Shown piece after piece: positions 62,797-64,000 of a stretch of DNA of 64,000 nt. Numbering within the stretch: position 1 is the stretch's first letter; each line of letters begins with the position of its first letter. Source of the DNA: JANPPS01 sp965246925 (GTDB lineage: Bacteria; Pseudomonadota; Alphaproteobacteria; Acetobacterales; Acetobacteraceae); assembly GCA_965246925.1 (NCBI GenBank), contig OZ251994.1:62001-126000 (forward strand), read 5' to 3'. The notes under the pieces were generated by a model. The model was not told the origin of the DNA. It was given only the letters and a program-made list of their open reading frames with translations, and searched no databases. Made by a program: the position numbers and the translations under genes.

Positions 62797-63370
62797 CCGC
62801 CGTCTCCGCGATCTCGGCCACGTCATCCCGCTTGCCCAGGATGTCCGACACCTTCTTGCCACGCCGGGCCGCGACCGAGCGGGGGCTGGCGCAGCTGGCC
62901 AGCGCCGCAAAGGTGGCCTTCACCATGTTATGCGGGTTGCGGCTACCAAGGGACTTGGCCACCACGTCACCCACACCCAGCGTTTCGAACACGGCGCGCA
63001 TCGGGCCGCCGGCGATGATGCCGGTGCCGGCCGTGCTGCTGCGCAGGATCACGTGGCCGGCGCCGAAGCTGCCCTCCACGTCATGATGCAGCGTGCGGCC
63101 TTCTTTCAGCGGCACGCGAATCATGGTCTTCTTGGCGCGCTCGGTCGCCTTGCGGATCGCCTCCGGCACCTCGCGCGCCTTGCCGGCGCCGTAGCCGACA
63201 CGGCCCTTCTGGTCTCCGACCACTACCAGGGCGGCGAAGGCAAAGCGCCGGCCGCCCTTCACCACCTTGGCCACCCGGTTGATGGTGACCAGCTTGTCGA
63301 TCAGGTCGTCCCCGCCGTCCCGGTCCCGCTCACGCCCGCGACCGCCGCCGTCTCTTGATTCCCGTGCCAT
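62789..63370 (-). CDS. rpsE: 30S ribosomal protein S5
   Basis: The 193-residue product has the S5 core (LVTINRVAKVVKGGRRFAFA, GYGAGKAREVPEAIRKA, GVGDVVAKSLGSRNPHNMV). It functions in decoding fidelity and in mRNA unwinding at the entry channel. Confidence 0.98.
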   Translation of the reverse strand: MARESRDGGGRGRERDRDGGDDLIDKLVTINRVAKVVKGGRRFAFAALVVVGDQKGRVGYGAGKAREVPEAIRKATERAKKTMIRVPLKEGRTLHHDVEGSFGAGHVILRSSTAGTGIIAGGPMRAVFETLGVGDVVAKSLGSRNPHNMVKATFAALASCASPRSVAARRGKKVSDILGKRDDVAEIAETADV

Positions 63371-63382
63371 CTGTGTAAACCC

Positions 63383-63745
63383 TTAGAACGAGAGGCCGCC
63401 CTCGCGGGCTGCCTCCGCCAATGCCTTGACCCGGCCGTGATACAAATAGGCGCCGCGGTCGAACACGACCTGCGTGACGCCCGCCGCCGCCGCGCGCTCG
63501 GCCACCAGCTTGCCTACCGCCGACGCCGCGCCCTTATCGGCGCCGGTCTTCAGCTCGGCCTTCAGGCCCTTGTCCAGGCTGGACGCCGCCGCGAGGGTCC
63601 GGCCCTGCGCGTCGTCGATCACCTGGGCGTAGATGTGCTTGCCCGAACGGAACACCGACAGCCGCGGGCGGCCGGCGGATTTCTGCTTCAGCTGATACCG
63701 CAGGCGCTCACGGCGCCGGGTGCGAAGATCCTGAGGAGCGCTCAT
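63383..63745 (-). CDS. rplR: 50S ribosomal protein L18
   Basis: The 120-residue product begins MSAPQDLRTRRRERLRYQLK and contains RPRLSVFRSGKHIYAQVIDD and VVFDRGAYLYHGRVKALAEA. It binds 5S rRNA. ATG 63745 was chosen by family length; the frame continues upstream into rplF. Confidence 0.97.
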   Translation of the reverse strand: MSAPQDLRTRRRERLRYQLKQKSAGRPRLSVFRSGKHIYAQVIDDAQGRTLAAASSLDKGLKAELKTGADKGAASAVGKLVAERAAAAGVTQVVFDRGAYLYHGRVKALAEAAREGGLSF

Positions 63746-63746
63746 G

Positions 63747-64000
63747 TTACTTCTTCTTGCCTTCCTTGCGCCGGATCTGCTCGTTCTCATACTTCACGCC
63801 CTTGCCCTTATAGGGCTCCGGCGGACGATACGAGCGGATTTCCGCGGCGACTTGCCCCACCTGACGCTTGTCCATGCCGGTGATGCTGATCGATGTCGGC
63901 TTGGGCGTGGTGATCGTGATGCCCTCGGGCACCGGATAGATCACGTCGTGCGAGAAGCCGAGGTTCACCACCAAGTTCTTGCCCTGCACGCTGGCGCGGA
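63747..64000 (-). CDS. rplF: 50S ribosomal protein L6, C-terminal part
   Basis: The partial frame (GKNLVVNLGFSHDVIYPVP; VAAEIRSYRPPEPYKGKG; KYENEQIRRKEGKKK) is the C-terminal half of L6. The start lies beyond the window edge at 64000. Confidence 0.97.
   Translation of the reverse strand, partial: RASVQGKNLVVNLGFSHDVIYPVPEGITITTPKPTSISITGMDKRQVGQVAAEIRSYRPPEPYKGKGVKYENEQIRRKEGKKK

Noticed and set aside
1..64000. CRISPR array or cas genes
   Set aside because: No regularly spaced short repeats were seen; all repeats here are long gene duplications, and no cas-like gene was recognised.

Overview
The window is GC-rich alphaproteobacterial DNA. The right-hand 25 kb is a conserved chromosomal backbone: an S10/spc/alpha-type ribosomal operon, the mitochondrial-type F1 assembly chaperone ATP12, a DUF3553 protein next to moaA, and MaeB. 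The SecY, RpoA and MaeB types suggest Rhodospirillales, perhaps Acetobacteraceae; this is a family-level inference, not a species call.

Left part (1-38843): a long accessory array of type VI secretion (T6SS) cargo, all on the minus strand and so read from 38843 down to 1. No structural tss genes are present. One full-length vgrG (36642-38843) heads the array. Behind it lie about a dozen toxin/immunity modules in several grades of decay: DUF2169 + DUF4150 PAAR-like/Ntox15 (Tde-type) DNase + Tdi-type immunity; DUF4150/AHH-type HNH nuclease + beta-propeller protein + a ~150-residue partner (three toxin genes, four downstream pairs); DUF4123 + NucA/NucB-type nuclease + SUKH-like immunity; DUF4123 + stand-alone Tde + Tdi; DUF2169 + DUF4150/GH-E nuclease + two TPR-like immunity proteins; two near-identical GNAT genes; IS5-like and Rhs remnants; and an Rhs-HNH/DUF4303 pair with frameshifts and a nonsense codon. 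Three further vgrG copies all start at the codon equivalent to residue 229 of the full-length gene, behind a shared ~115-bp linker. They look like recombination donors rather than complete spike genes.

The strongest new signal is the AHH-nuclease/propeller cassette. Two copies are nearly identical on both flanks, but a ~970-bp core differs. That core covers the toxin C-terminus and the first ~141 residues of the propeller, as expected if those residues recognise the cognate toxin. A second signal is the pairing of VgrG C-terminal type with adaptor type: tails ending near IDLN precede DUF2169, and tails ending in an APLVR motif precede DUF4123.

Middle (38868-46905): CaiB/BaiF CoA-transferase, a CoA-transferase beta-like subunit, a sterol-desaturase-type hydroxylase, a secreted YncE-like propeller, a single-domain response regulator behind a long inverted repeat, an amidase, moaA, a DUF3553 protein and a D-threonine-aldolase-like enzyme.

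Right (46902-64000): phosphoglucomutase/phosphomannomutase and galU (nucleotide-sugar supply), maeB, tRNA-Leu(GAG), lipB, ATP12, an AsmA-like protein, an RluC/D pseudouridine synthase, rarA, then the distal ribosomal operon rplF(partial)-rplR-rpsE-rpmD-rplO-secY-adk-rpsM-rpsK-rpoA-rplQ, with a perfect 10-bp-stem hairpin after rplQ.
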